The notes: generated by a model from the sequence alone, not told the origin. Shown: positions 6,806 to 16,110, counted from the stretch's first letter. The stretch: 64,000 nt of DNA from Rhodospirillales bacterium (GCA_014859895.1 JACZKS010000106.1:28260-92259), one strand, 5' to 3'. A program made the numbers and translations.

Positions 6806-7995
6806 CCCCTCCCCAGCACCAGGCAGCAGTTGGAGCCGCCGAAGCCGAACGAATTGCTGAGGGCGGCGGCCCTGCGCGCGTCCGGCAGGCGGTCGTCCGT
6901 TGTCGCCAGCCGGATCGGCGCCAGCGCCGCGTCCGCCACGCCGTCCCACAGGTGGGGCGGCAACCGCCGGTCGGGATTGAAGCGGGGGTGGAGCGTGAGC
7001 CACAGGAAGGCGGCCTCGATCGCCCCCGCCGCCCCGAGTGCGTGGCCGGTCATGGCCTTGGTCGAACTGCACGGCGTCGTTTCGCCGAACAGCGCGGAAA
7101 CGGCCTTGGATTCCATGATGTCGTTGAGCGGCGTCGCGGTGCCGTGCAGGTTGATGTAGCGGATGTCGTCGCGCTCGAGGCCGGCGTCGGCAAGGGCCAT
7201 TCGCATGGCGTCCAAGGCGCCTTTTCCTTCCGGGTCCGGAGCGCTGATGTGATGGGCGTCGGAGGTTTCGCCGATGCCCAGCAAGGCGATCTCCGATGGT
7301 TCCCGGGTCATCAGGAAAACCGCTCCGCCTTCGCCGATGGTGATGCCGTCGCGGTTGGCGCTGAAGGGATTGCAGCGCCCGGCCGAGACCGATTCCAGGG
7401 CCGAGAAGCCGGCCAGGGTGAGGCGGCACAGGGTATCCACCCCGCCGACCACCGCGGCGTCGCAAAGCCCGGCGGCGATCAGTCGCCTCGCCGAGGCGAA
7501 CGTCTTGGCTCCCGACGAACATGCCGTCGCCACCACGTAGGCGGGGCCCTCCGTCGCCAGCCAGCGGGCGGCAAAGGAGGCGGCGCTGCCGACCTCCTGC
7601 TGGCGATAGTCGAAACCGGCCGGCCACCGGCCGGTTTCCAGATGCGCCGCCAGCGCGGCCTCGCCTTCGGCCATCCCCGAGGTGCTGGTGCCAAGCACGA
7701 CGGCGATGCGATCGGGGCCGTAACGGCGCGCCGCCGCTTCGATGTCGGCGCGGATTTCCGAAAGAAGCGCTGCCAGGAGACGATTGTTGCGGCTGTCGAA
7801 CTGGGAAAACGCAGACGGAAGAGCTGGCAGCGGGCGCTCGATAGCCCCGACGATGGACGCGCGCCCCTGCGGAACCTCCTTGCCGGGCCGCAGCGTTTCC
7901 CGGCTCCCCGAAAACAGGAGGGGGGCAACCTCCTCCTTTCCGAGACCGAGGGAAGCGCCAATCCCCACCGCGTTGAGGTAAAGTGGCGGGCTCAT
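6799..7995 (-). CDS. apeO: aryl polyene ketosynthase ApeO
   Basis: A 398-residue condensing enzyme. The nucleophile lies in VVATACSSGAKTFASA (Cys about 159) and the histidines in INLHGTATPLND and KAMTGHALGAAGAIEA. In known APE pathways ApeO pairs with the cysteine-less chain-length factor ApeC to make the main elongating ketosynthase. The start at ATG 7995 overlaps the apeN stop (ATGA). The presence of a complete KS plus a separate CLF-like protein upstream supports the assignment. Confidence 0.88.
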   Translation of the reverse strand: MSPPLYLNAVGIGASLGLGKEEVAPLLFSGSRETLRPGKEVPQGRASIVGAIERPLPALPSAFSQFDSRNNRLLAALLSEIRADIEAAARRYGPDRIAVVLGTSTSGMAEGEAALAAHLETGRWPAGFDYRQQEVGSAASFAARWLATEGPAYVVATACSSGAKTFASARRLIAAGLCDAAVVGGVDTLCRLTLAGFSALESVSAGRCNPFSANRDGITIGEGGAVFLMTREPSEIALLGIGETSDAHHISAPDPEGKGALDAMRMALADAGLERDDIRYINLHGTATPLNDIMESKAVSALFGETTPCSSTKAMTGHALGAAGAIEAAFLWLTLHPRFNPDRRLPPHLWDGVADAALAPIRLATTDDRLPDARRAAALSNSFGFGGSNCCLVLGRGW

Positions 7996-8597
7996 CGCGG
8001 CACCATCTGGGACTGAACCTTGATGTCATACCGTCGGGCATGGTTCACGAGCGTTGCCACGCCGGCCCACGGATCGGCGTCGTGGGTGATCGAGATGACT
8101 TCGGTCGTCCCTTGACGAATGGAGCGCGACGTGGGCGTCACCCGGATGTCGGCGCCACGCAGGCCGCGGCGAATGCCCTCCTCGGGCCAGAACAAAAGCA
8201 TGATGTCGGCCAGGACGTTTTCCGGGGGCAGGACTTCCGGCAGCCAGGGCGCCCGCTCGACCTCAAGACGGGCGCCATCCCACGCGATGGTCATCGCGCG
8301 CCGGCCGAGGCCGTCGGTGCAGACCAGGAAAAGCCGATCGGGGGCGACGCTGAGGCGGCCTTCGAAAACGGACGAGGTGCCCTCGTATCGCGCGGTGACG
8401 AGTTGCGCCGCCTCCACCCGGTGTTTCAGCGCGGACGGGGGCGGTAGTTCAAGTTCCACGCCAGGGGCCACGAGGACGCTTTCCGGCGAACGAGGAACGG
8501 AAGAAGCGCAGCCCGCAAGGGTGATGGCGAGGATGATAGTCATAACGACGCGCAAGACGGGAGCTTCGACCTCATGTTGCATCTGTACTCTATACAA
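7992..8597 (-). CDS. apeN: APE-cluster outer-membrane lipoprotein ApeN (DUF3261-like)
   Basis: A lipoprotein of up to 201 residues: a hydrophobic stretch VVMTIILAITLAGC with lipobox LAGC, then a 165-residue mature part containing FEGRLSVAPDRLFLVCTDGLGRRAMTIAW-like beta strands. Its place between the MMPL exporter and ApeO matches the small DUF3261 lipoprotein of APE clusters, thought to take part in lipid transfer to the outer membrane. The listed start is TTG 8597; ATG 8582 or TTG 8555 would give a better signal length. It follows apeM by 22 bases, the only real gap within the operon. Confidence 0.75.
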   Translation of the reverse strand: MYRVQMQHEVEAPVLRVVMTIILAITLAGCASSVPRSPESVLVAPGVELELPPPSALKHRVEAAQLVTARYEGTSSVFEGRLSVAPDRLFLVCTDGLGRRAMTIAWDGARLEVERAPWLPEVLPPENVLADIMLLFWPEEGIRRGLRGADIRVTPTSRSIRQGTTEVISITHDADPWAGVATLVNHARRYDIKVQSQMVPR

Positions 8598-8619
8598 CTC
8601 TCGGGGCCTTCTCCATCTC

Positions 8620-10926
8620 CTATCGCGGCGGTTTCGACGCCGCGCCAGGAGCCACCAGGAAGGCGATAGCGATGCCCGTCAGCATGGTGATGCCGAAGGT
8701 CTGGACGGCGGCGGTGTGGCTGAAGGCCAGCAATCCGAACGACAGCATCGTGGTCAGGGTGGCCAGCGTCACCGCCGTCAACGTAGCGGCTTCGCCAGCG
8801 CCATCCTCGGCGCAGAAAATCGCGTAGTCGACGCCGATGGCCAGCACGAGAACCAGCGCCATGGCGGCGAAGAACGTGAACGGCAGGCCGCACAGGGCGA
8901 GCAGGGAAGGGGCCAGGACCACGGCGGCCGACGGCGGCGCCATGATGCGCAGGCCGCCCCGCCATCCGTGCCGGACCGCCAGAAGCGGCACCATCAGGAG
9001 GATGGAGCCGCCAAGCAGCCACACCGCTTGGCGGCGGTAGTTGCCGAGAAGGGCCGTGACGTCCGCCGCCGGATCGATGAAGCGCACGCCGGCCAAGCCA
9101 TCGCCTGCCCGCCGCGCCGCCGCGGGGTCCGTCAGCCCCTGGAGCGCGACGACGTGGAGGACGCTATCCTTCGCGTCGTCGAGGACAAGCGCGTCGAGGA
9201 ACGCCGCGAGACCGGTGGCGCGCACCCGGCGCAGGTCCAGGAAATCGTCCGCGCGCCGTTCGTCCGCGCCGGGCGTCATGCCGAGGCGATCCTGCAAGCC
9301 AGCCAACTGCGATTTCTCCAATCGCTCTTCAATCAGGCGGCGATTCTCTCTCTGCCGGGCGATCGACGGCACGAAGTCGGCCGGGGACCGCCACCCGGCG
9401 AGGGCGCCCGTCTTGACGAGGGGCGCCAGTCTGGCGGCGAGACTTTCCTCGCTGGCAAGGGCTTCCTCTTCATCTTTCGCCTCGACCAGGAAGAACTGGC
9501 CCGCCGTATCGATGCCGGCGAGGCGCTGTATTTCGCTTTGCTCGGTGACCAAGTGGGGAGGCAGCATTTGCTGCCGCCGGATATCATCCTCGGTCCTCAT
9601 CGTCGAGAACCCGGCCACGCCGACGGCGAGGGCGACGATGGCCGCTGTGATGCGCACCCGCCGCAGCCCGTCCTCCGTCCACAGCCGATGCGTCAGCGCC
9701 GCCATGCGCCGCCATGCCGCCGGCAGCGGACGCGGGCGTACGCGGTCGAGCAGTGGAAACCACAGGATGACCGTCAGCAGCGAGGCCGTCACGCCAATGA
9801 CGGAAAAGACCGCGACCTGCCGCAAGCCGGGATAGGGCGCGATGGCGAGCGCGCAATAGCCGATGGCCGTGGTCCCGGCCCCGAGGAGCATGCCCGGCAG
9901 GACGCGGCGCAGCCGTTCCGCCGGTCCGGCGCGGGGCGTGAAGATCTGCGCGAAATAGTGGACGCTGTAGTCGACGGTGACGCCGATCAGGCCGGCGCCG
10001 AACAGAAGGACCGCGACGTGCGGGGTTCCGAACGCGACCACCGACGCCGACAGCGCGGCAACGAGGCCAGCCAGGATCGACAGCACGCCCAGGGCCAAGG
10101 GCGTGACCGAGTGGAAGGCCAACAGCATCAGGGCGATAGCGCCGACCACGGCGCAGGCGGTAATTATCGAGGCCTCGGCGAGGGCTTCGCTGGCGCCGGC
10201 GCGAGCGTAGAAGATCGTGCCCAGGCGGAGAACGGAAAGCTCCTCCCCGGGGTCGTCGGCGGCGGCCATCGCCGCATCCCAGGCCTGCTGAAAACGGCTC
10301 TGGAATCCCAGTGCGAAGGGGTCGCCGGCAAGTTCGCCGGAAACGACGATCCATATCCGGCCTTCGTCTTGGATGGTCAACAGCCCATCGTCGGGGAAGG
10401 CCTGGCCGCCGAGATGGGGAAGGCCTTTCAGGAATTCCGGGAACAACAGGAACGGGTCGTTCCTGAGCAGCCGGGAGCCGGCGAAGCTGGCGAATCCGTA
10501 AATCTGCGACAGCGCGCGATTGACGATATCCTGCCCGCGGTCTTCAAGAAGCCGCCGGCGGTCGGTTTCCGAGAGCAGGCCCGACCGGTACGGGAAGTAC
10601 GCCGCGCCCAGGCGGGCGGCGGCCGTGGAATCCGGAACGGCGTCCGCGGGCGACAGAACGCCGGAACGGGCTAGACTCGCGGCCATCTCCGTAGCGGCGC
10701 GACGGGCGAGACCGCGATCGCGGTGTCCCACCAGGACCACGATCCGGCGGGCGACCAGTTCGGTCATCGCCTGTTTGGCGCGGGCGACAGCCGGATCGTG
10801 ATCCGTGACCGGCAGAAGCGCCATGAGGTCGGTTCGGAACGGCGCGCCGTCGGCGAAGCGCCAGCCAAGATAGCCGGTGGCGGCGACGATCACCCCAAGC
10901 CAGAGGATGGCCAGCTGGCGCCTCAT
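8620..10926 (-). CDS. apeM: MMPL/RND-type APE lipid exporter ApeM
   Basis: A 768-residue inner-membrane protein of the MMPL branch of the RND superfamily. There is an N-terminal helix, a ~220-residue periplasmic loop, a first helix block containing LLFGAGLIGVTVDYSVHYF, a second loop, and a last block with ALVLVLAIGVDYAIFCAEDG. The two GxxxDY motifs are typical of the family's proton-relay helices. It probably lifts the APE lipid from the inner membrane toward the ApeL and ApeN carriers. It overlaps apeL by four bases. An 851-codon plus-strand ORF across it is a shadow. Confidence 0.88.
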   Translation of the reverse strand: MRRQLAILWLGVIVAATGYLGWRFADGAPFRTDLMALLPVTDHDPAVARAKQAMTELVARRIVVLVGHRDRGLARRAATEMAASLARSGVLSPADAVPDSTAAARLGAAYFPYRSGLLSETDRRRLLEDRGQDIVNRALSQIYGFASFAGSRLLRNDPFLLFPEFLKGLPHLGGQAFPDDGLLTIQDEGRIWIVVSGELAGDPFALGFQSRFQQAWDAAMAAADDPGEELSVLRLGTIFYARAGASEALAEASIITACAVVGAIALMLLAFHSVTPLALGVLSILAGLVAALSASVVAFGTPHVAVLLFGAGLIGVTVDYSVHYFAQIFTPRAGPAERLRRVLPGMLLGAGTTAIGYCALAIAPYPGLRQVAVFSVIGVTASLLTVILWFPLLDRVRPRPLPAAWRRMAALTHRLWTEDGLRRVRITAAIVALAVGVAGFSTMRTEDDIRRQQMLPPHLVTEQSEIQRLAGIDTAGQFFLVEAKDEEEALASEESLAARLAPLVKTGALAGWRSPADFVPSIARQRENRRLIEERLEKSQLAGLQDRLGMTPGADERRADDFLDLRRVRATGLAAFLDALVLDDAKDSVLHVVALQGLTDPAAARRAGDGLAGVRFIDPAADVTALLGNYRRQAVWLLGGSILLMVPLLAVRHGWRGGLRIMAPPSAAVVLAPSLLALCGLPFTFFAAMALVLVLAIGVDYAIFCAEDGAGEAATLTAVTLATLTTMLSFGLLAFSHTAAVQTFGITMLTGIAIAFLVAPGAASKPPR

Positions 10927-11525
10927 CGAGCCGCCGACCGCAACAGGGCGGCTTCGTCCGGTTCGAGCGGCCCCGCCGACAGGCGCTGATCGGAGAACCG
11001 GATACGGTCGAAGTCGCCCTCCTGCCTGTGGATTTCCACCGTTTCGACGAACTGGCCGACCTCGATGTCCAGGCGTTGGAAGGGCATGGCTGTCGTCCCG
11101 CCATTCGGAAGGGGAACCAGAGCCAGCCGGTTTCCATCGCGTGTCACCGCGAAGGCGATTTCCATAGCGCCCAGGTTGCCGCTCAGCGCGGCGTCGAGCA
11201 TCTGGTAGAGGCGGGACATCATTGGTGCGTGGGAAACCGGCAGGCGCAGGGATTCCGTCCCCGCCGCCCGTTGCAGAAGACCGGCCGGCGTGACCACCGT
11301 CGTCACGGCGAAGGGCGATTGCACGGTCCAGATCAGGCCTTCGCCGGGGGCCAGGACGAACCGCCCCTCAGAGATCAGCGGCTTGGAAAAGCCTTGCAGG
11401 TGGCGTTCCTGGACGAACCGCCCGCGCACAATGTCGCCTGGCTGAATGGTGGTGGGGTCCGCGTTTGCCGCGCCTATCAAAAGAAACAGCGCGACCAGCC
11501 CGGCAAGTGGGCGGTGGAACGTCAT
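10923..11525 (-). CDS. apeL: LolA-like periplasmic carrier ApeL
   Basis: A 200-residue secreted protein: signal peptide MTFHRPLAGLVALFLLIGAANA, then a LolA-like body (IVRGRFVQERHLQGFSKPL, GLIWTVQSPFAVTTVVTP). LolA relatives carry lipids or lipoproteins between membranes; in APE clusters this one is believed to ferry the polyene lipid. I corrected the start to ATG 11525, which overlaps the apeK stop (ATGA); the track's start at 11771 lies deep in apeK. It is followed directly by the exporter gene, consistent with a shared export route. Confidence 0.85.
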   Translation of the reverse strand: MTFHRPLAGLVALFLLIGAANADPTTIQPGDIVRGRFVQERHLQGFSKPLISEGRFVLAPGEGLIWTVQSPFAVTTVVTPAGLLQRAAGTESLRLPVSHAPMMSRLYQMLDAALSGNLGAMEIAFAVTRDGNRLALVPLPNGGTTAMPFQRLDIEVGQFVETVEIHRQEGDFDRIRFSDQRLSAGPLEPDEAALLRSAAR

Positions 11526-11932
11526 GGAAGAAGTCTCCGCACCTTCTCGCGAAGCACGGCCGGCGATTCGAACAGCATTTCCGAGGTTGCCCCGTCCACC
11601 GCCACCTGCGTCGTCGTGGCCTTGGTCAGAACGGCGCCCGACGCGGCATCGGTGATCCGGTATGTGATACGCAGGCGGTTCTCGTATTCGGCGAGGCGAG
11701 CCTCGACGCTGATTTCCTGTCCGAACTGGATGGCCCGCACGTACTTGACGTGGAGTTCGACGACGGGCCACAGGTAGCCGGACTCTTTCATTTCGACGTA
11801 GTTATATCCGATGGCGTCGAGCAGCGCGCAGCGGGCCTGTTCCAGGAAGCGCACATAGCTTCCGTGCCAGACCACCTGCATGGGATCGAGGTCGTAGAAC
11901 TGCACCTTGATGGCAACGGCGGCCGCGATCAT
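11522..11932 (-). CDS. apeK: hotdog thioesterase ApeK
   Basis: A 136-residue protein of the 4-hydroxybenzoyl-CoA thioesterase type. The signature YDLDPMQVVWHGSYVRFLEQAR holds the expected catalytic Asp near residue 16. It may release or proofread acyl chains on the APE carrier proteins. The start at ATG 11932 overlaps the apeJ stop (ATGA); the track gives a longer frame beginning at 12175 that lies inside apeJ. Length and motif spacing are normal. Confidence 0.87.
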   Translation of the reverse strand: MIAAAVAIKVQFYDLDPMQVVWHGSYVRFLEQARCALLDAIGYNYVEMKESGYLWPVVELHVKYVRAIQFGQEISVEARLAEYENRLRITYRITDAASGAVLTKATTTQVAVDGATSEMLFESPAVLREKVRRLLP

Positions 11933-13602
11933 TGGGGGCGCGACTCCTTGATGGCGAAATCGAAGAAATTGTACCACTGGAACGGGTCGAACAGGCATTC
12001 CACCTCGAGCCGGCGGGCGTAGCGCGCCACGTAGTCGGCCAACGCCGTTTCGCGGGCGCCGCGCGGCAGCGTGATGCTGTCGCAGAACAGCTCCAGCCGT
12101 GCTGTCCAACGCGTTCCCTCGCGGCGGCAGAAGAACAGGTAGACCGGGCATTCCAGAAGCGAACCGAGCAGCCAAGGTCCCTGTGGGAAGGGCGCGACGC
12201 CGTCAAGGAAGGGCACCTTGCACACCCGGCCCTGCGAAAGGACCGGCACCCGGTCGCCGGCGATGGCAACCCACTCGCCGCAGGCGATCCGCTCGCGCAG
12301 CGCGATCGCCATGTCGGGGCCGACGTCGGTGACCTGCATGACCTGTCCGGCCTCGCGGTCCCGGAACTTGGCGACTAGGCGGTTATAATGCTCGGCGTTG
12401 CGGCTGTGGGCCAGTACGGTCAGGCGGCGGCGCAGATCGGGACGCATGAGGGCGCGGGCCAACTCGACGTTGCCGACGTGCGAGACGACCAGCAGGGCGC
12501 CGCGCGGATCGGCCGCCGCGCGGTCCAACGTCTGCGGATCGTCGATGGCCATGGCGGACGATGGGATTCCGCCCGTCCATGCCGCGAAGGCGTCAAGGGC
12601 GCGCGACGCGAAATCCATGACGTGCCGGTATCCATGCCGCCAAGTGATCCGGCGGGGCGATCCTGCGGCGGCGAAGGCGCGCGCGAGAAAATCGAGGGAG
12701 GCGCGTCGCTGGGTTTTGCCCGTGACGTAGAAGTAGAGGACGATCGGCGCCATCACCACACGGCAGCCGCCGCGCCCGAGCAGGCGGTAGGCGGAGGCAA
12801 TGAACCGCAGGCCCCAGAACGCTCCCCGCTCGCGCAACTGGGCCCAATGAGCTGTCGCTTCCAGCGGTGGGGGACGGTGGCGCAGGATGGACGGAAGGCG
12901 AAACAGCGTGCCGAGGACGAGGCGGGTGTGCATCCAGGTGATGCGCAGGTTGTCGGCGACGAGGTCGAAGTTGGAAAGGTTGCCGGGCGGATAGGTGACG
13001 CGCACCGGCACCATGATCGGGGGCACGCCCCGCCAGAACAGGCGGACCATGATCTCGGTGTCGAAATCCATGCGCCGGCCCGGCTTTTCTTTGGCGAGCA
13101 GGCAGTCGACCTCGTCCAACGGATACACGCGCAGGCCGCACATGCTGTCGGTGATGCGAAACGACAGCGTTTCCACGAAGACCCATACGTGGGTTGCCCA
13201 GCGGCCGATCCGGCGGCTGCGCGGCACCGACGCGTCATAGGCCGGATACCCGCTCACCAGGGCGTGGGGGTGCGCGCGTGCGCGCGCCAGCAGTTCGGGA
13301 AGGGCGCCAAGATCGTGCTGGCCGTCGGCATCCGCCTGAACGGCGTGGGTGAAGCCGCCGGCGATGGCGTGCCGGAATCCTTCCGCGACGGCGCCGCCCT
13401 TGCCCTGGTTGACCGCCAGGCGATGGACGGTCACGCCCTTGGCGGGGGCATCGAGGGAAGCGATGGCGGCTACGGCCGGCTCGTCACTGCCGTCGTCGAT
13501 GATGAATACGGGCAGACCCAGGGCCCGCAGGCGGCCGACGATGTCCGGCAATACTTGCCAGTGGTTTCGGCTGGGTACGATGGCGCATGGCCGGAACGTC
13601 AC
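11929..13602 (-). CDS. apeJ: glycosyltransferase-acyltransferase fusion ApeJ
   Basis: A two-domain protein of 557 residues. Residues 1-240 form a GT2 glycosyltransferase (CAIVPSRNHWQ, FIIDDGSDEP, NQGKGGAVAEGF, QADADGQHD), then comes a linker, and residues ~270-557 form an HtrB/LpxL-type lysophospholipid acyltransferase with VSHVGNVELARAL (H-x4-E) and AGDRVPV. It probably attaches a sugar and a fatty acyl group, building the membrane anchor of the polyene. I set the start at GTG 13602, which overlaps the apeI stop (GTGA); the track start at 13803 is inside apeI. Confidence 0.88.
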   Translation of the reverse strand: MTFRPCAIVPSRNHWQVLPDIVGRLRALGLPVFIIDDGSDEPAVAAIASLDAPAKGVTVHRLAVNQGKGGAVAEGFRHAIAGGFTHAVQADADGQHDLGALPELLARARAHPHALVSGYPAYDASVPRSRRIGRWATHVWVFVETLSFRITDSMCGLRVYPLDEVDCLLAKEKPGRRMDFDTEIMVRLFWRGVPPIMVPVRVTYPPGNLSNFDLVADNLRITWMHTRLVLGTLFRLPSILRHRPPPLEATAHWAQLRERGAFWGLRFIASAYRLLGRGGCRVVMAPIVLYFYVTGKTQRRASLDFLARAFAAAGSPRRITWRHGYRHVMDFASRALDAFAAWTGGIPSSAMAIDDPQTLDRAAADPRGALLVVSHVGNVELARALMRPDLRRRLTVLAHSRNAEHYNRLVAKFRDREAGQVMQVTDVGPDMAIALRERIACGEWVAIAGDRVPVLSQGRVCKVPFLDGVAPFPQGPWLLGSLLECPVYLFFCRREGTRWTARLELFCDSITLPRGARETALADYVARYARRLEVECLFDPFQWYNFFDFAIKESRPQ

Positions 13603-13952
13603 GGCGCCACCGTCACTTGGCCCGTTGAGCACATCTTGCCGTTGCGGCGGTACTCGAAGGAAAGCCGGTGCCTTTCGCACTGGTGGCGCAATGCGAGGAC
13701 GAGGGTGTCGCCGGGACCGATGGGGGAGGCGAACTTGACCTGGAACCGCTGCGCCGCCACCAGTTCGAGGCCCAGATATTGCCGCGCGAAGGCCATGGCC
13801 CAATCGATCTGGACGACGCCGGGAAGGATCGGGAACGCCTCGAAGTGCCCCCGGAACCAGAAGAGATCGGGAGGGACGAGAAGGTCGAACTCGGCATGAC
13901 CTTCCTGGACGCGACGGGCCAGGACGACGGCTGTCCGGGGGGCGTTATCCAT
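13599..13952 (-). CDS. apeI: aryl polyene hotdog dehydratase ApeI
   Basis: A 117-residue hotdog protein. FWFRGHFEAFPILPGVVQIDWA (residues ~31-52) holds the conserved catalytic His of this dehydratase type, and FASPIGPGDTLVLAL follows. In described APE systems ApeI works with ApeP to dehydrate 3-hydroxyacyl-ACP. In the track it is only the tail of the 13599-14501 frame. The start at ATG 13952 overlaps apeH by 8 bases, and apeJ begins within its stop codon. Confidence 0.87.
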   Translation of the reverse strand: MDNAPRTAVVLARRVQEGHAEFDLLVPPDLFWFRGHFEAFPILPGVVQIDWAMAFARQYLGLELVAAQRFQVKFASPIGPGDTLVLALRHQCERHRLSFEYRRNGKMCSTGQVTVAP

Positions 13953-15300
13953 GTTTCCGCTCCTCGAACAGGGCCACGAGATCGGCCGTGTGCGTCTTGC
14001 CCATGGGCCCGATCGGCAAGGCCGGCGTGAAGCGCCAGCGACGCGGCAATCCCGCCGCCTCGAGGCGGAAGGCGAGTTCGCGCCGCAACAGCCGGCCGAG
14101 CCGGAACGGGCCAATCTCCGCCAGCTTGGCCTGTCCCGCTTGCGAGGGGATGACGACAGCCGCCAGGATCGCCCGTTCGCCGGGCAGCGCGATGGCGGCG
14201 GCGCCAGCGACCAGTGGCGAGGCGGTGAGGGCCTGTTCCACCTCCGCCAGGGCCACGCGCTTGCCCTCGATCTTGACGACGCGATCGGTGCGGCCGAGGA
14301 GGGTGAAGCCTTCGGAAGATACCTCCACCCGGTCGTCCGTGGCGACCCACGACGTCTCGTCGACGTGCCGCGCCCGCAGCCGAAGGCGGCCGTCATCGCC
14401 CCGTGCCGTGGCGACCCCCGGCAGGGGCCTCCAGCAGCCGTTGCCGCAGTCCCGGCGGCGTGTCGCGACGGCGCCCGTTTCCGTGCTACCGTAGATTTCA
14501 TCGATGGGAATCCCGAAGATCCGGGTGGCGTCGTCCGCGGCCCATTGCGGCAGAGGGGCTCCCGCCGAGAGCACCATACGCGGGCGGCGGTCGGGCGGGA
14601 CCGGCGGCAGGCCGCCCAGGCGGGTCAAGTGAGCCGGGCTGGATACGACGACGGCGCCCGGCGACAGGCCATCGATCAGGCTTTCCCAGTAGTCTTCCAT
14701 GTGCGGCGCAAACGGCCGCCCCGTCAGCAACGGCCATACCACCTTGAAGGCCAGTCCATAGATATGCTGATGCGGGACCGTCGCCACGGCCGTCGCGTCG
14801 GGCGGAAGATCGGGCCACTGCGTATCGAGGGCCGCAGCCTCGCGCTCCAGATGGAGCAGGCTTTTTTCGATGTGCTTGGGGGCGCCGGTGGAACCGGAGG
14901 TGAAGAACTCTATCAACCCGGCTTCGGGGCGGCAGGGGATCGGCTTCCCGCCCCCGGCCCCGTGCCGAAGGGCGATGCGCGGGCCGGGCAGGTCGGACTG
15001 GTCCGACACCAGGTGGTCGAAGGCGCCGGCCAGGCCGGCCAGCGTGCCTGGCTGGACGTTGGGGGGAACCACGGCGGTCGCTCCGGCCGACGTCAGGCCG
15101 AGGACGGCGACGAGAAACAAATAGCTGTCGCTGGAGACGACGGCACCGCGGCGGCATCCCGCGGCGACGACGGCGGCCGCCATAGCCGCCGTGTCGGCCA
15201 GCAGATCCCGTCGCGTCAGGACGGCGCCGGCGCGCCAGCTGACGGCCACGCCATCGTATTCGGCCTGGGCAAGGATGGAGGCGAATGACATCGGCTTCAT
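13945..15300 (-). CDS. apeH: aryl/acyl-ACP ligase ApeH (AMP-binding)
   Basis: A 451-residue member of the ANL adenylating superfamily. Motifs are LIEFFTSGSTGAPKHIEKS (ATP loop), IYGSTETGAVATR, a KIEGKRVAL hinge and a C-terminal MGKTHTADLVALF catalytic Lys region. In APE synthesis it activates the aryl starter acid and loads it on an ACP. The start at ATG 15300 overlaps the apeG stop (ATGA); the track's 15438 start runs into apeG. No starter-forming enzyme lies next to it, so its acid must come from elsewhere, perhaps 4-hydroxybenzoate. Confidence 0.88.
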   Translation of the reverse strand: MKPMSFASILAQAEYDGVAVSWRAGAVLTRRDLLADTAAMAAAVVAAGCRRGAVVSSDSYLFLVAVLGLTSAGATAVVPPNVQPGTLAGLAGAFDHLVSDQSDLPGPRIALRHGAGGGKPIPCRPEAGLIEFFTSGSTGAPKHIEKSLLHLEREAAALDTQWPDLPPDATAVATVPHQHIYGLAFKVVWPLLTGRPFAPHMEDYWESLIDGLSPGAVVVSSPAHLTRLGGLPPVPPDRRPRMVLSAGAPLPQWAADDATRIFGIPIDEIYGSTETGAVATRRRDCGNGCWRPLPGVATARGDDGRLRLRARHVDETSWVATDDRVEVSSEGFTLLGRTDRVVKIEGKRVALAEVEQALTASPLVAGAAAIALPGERAILAAVVIPSQAGQAKLAEIGPFRLGRLLRRELAFRLEAAGLPRRWRFTPALPIGPMGKTHTADLVALFEERKHG

Positions 15301-15902
15301 TCCGCCCCGTCCTTCGTCCGCCGCCGGACCCACCGGCGGACCAGAAGCTCGCCGCCCATCAGGAGACCCATGAGAAGATAGGACAGAAGCCCATTGTACA
15401 ACGCCCAAACGGCCGGGTCCTCCGCCAAGGCCGTCCACCCGGAGACGCCCGCGTTGGCAAGCAGGAAGAAAAACCAGACGAGTGTGACCCGCCGCATGTA
15501 ACGGCGGGCCGGCGCGGTGACGACGGTTCCGGCAAGGGCGGCGAAGCGCTCGATCAGCGTCGGGGGGAACAGGAGCGACCCGCCGAACGCCGCGGCGAAG
15601 GCCAGGCTCATGAGGACCGGGTAGGCTTTGGCAGCCACCATGCCGTCGACGGCCAGGAGCGCCAGGAGGCCGAGGCCGACGGCGGCGAGGGTGCCCAAGA
15701 CCATCGCGTCGCGCCCTTCGCCGCGCAGCCAGATTGCCCGTATCGCCAGCACGGCGAGGGCCAATCCGACGAATGCGGCCGGTGGCACGTGGCCGATCCC
15801 GGCATAGACGATGAAAGGATAGGCGGCGCCGAATGCCACCAAGGCCAGGCGGGATGCGCGGGGTCTACGCGTTGAGCAGGGAATGGACACGGTCGACCAC
15901 AT
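15297..15902 (-). CDS. apeG: APE-cluster integral membrane protein ApeG
   Basis: A protein of up to 201 residues with about five or six hydrophobic helices (ALVAFGAAYPFIVYAGIGHV, AAFVGLALAVLAI, VLGTLAAVGLGLLALLAV, VWFFFLLANAGVSG, ALYNGLLSYLLMGLLMGG). TLIERFA and RRYMRRVTLVW are conserved in the COG4648-type membrane protein of APE clusters. Its role is unknown. The listed start at 15902 lies inside apeF; GTG 15890 is an alternative. The stop overlaps apeH (ATGA). Confidence 0.8.
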   Translation of the reverse strand: MWSTVSIPCSTRRPRASRLALVAFGAAYPFIVYAGIGHVPPAAFVGLALAVLAIRAIWLRGEGRDAMVLGTLAAVGLGLLALLAVDGMVAAKAYPVLMSLAFAAAFGGSLLFPPTLIERFAALAGTVVTAPARRYMRRVTLVWFFFLLANAGVSGWTALAEDPAVWALYNGLLSYLLMGLLMGGELLVRRWVRRRTKDGAE

Positions 15903-16110
15903 CCCCGACCGTCCGCACGGACTTGAATTCCTCGGGCTTGAGCTTGCGCCCGGTCAGGTCCTGGAGCTTCACCATAAGGTCGACGGCGTCGATACTGTCG
16001 AGATCGAGATCTTCGAACAGGCGTGCGTCCGGGCTGATTTTGTCGAGGGGGACCTCGAACACGGTTTCAAGAAAAGTTTGCAACTTGAGGAAGATTTCGT
16101 CACGGCTCAT
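15865..16110 (-). CDS. apeF: acyl carrier protein ApeF
   Basis: An 81-residue acyl carrier protein. The phosphopantetheine attachment site is DLDSIDAVDLM with the modified Ser near residue 38. The acidic helix pattern and the length are typical. It is the second of two adjacent carrier proteins; in known systems the pair separates starter loading from chain elongation. ATG 16110 overlaps the apeE stop (ATGA). Confidence 0.9.
   Translation of the reverse strand: MSRDEIFLKLQTFLETVFEVPLDKISPDARLFEDLDLDSIDAVDLMVKLQDLTGRKLKPEEFKSVRTVGDVVDRVHSLLNA

Noticed and set aside
6353-8041. 562-codon minus-strand ORF taken as one protein
   Set aside because: Only its last 150 codons (ApeP) are real; the rest is an out-of-frame reading of apeO.
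8119-10674. 851-codon plus-strand ORF
   Set aside because: It lies antisense to the well-supported MMPL exporter and its composition (Arg, Gln, Gly and His rich) is that of a high-GC shadow frame.
12388-13899. 503-codon plus-strand ORF across apeJ
   Set aside because: Antisense shadow of the glycosyltransferase-acyltransferase gene.
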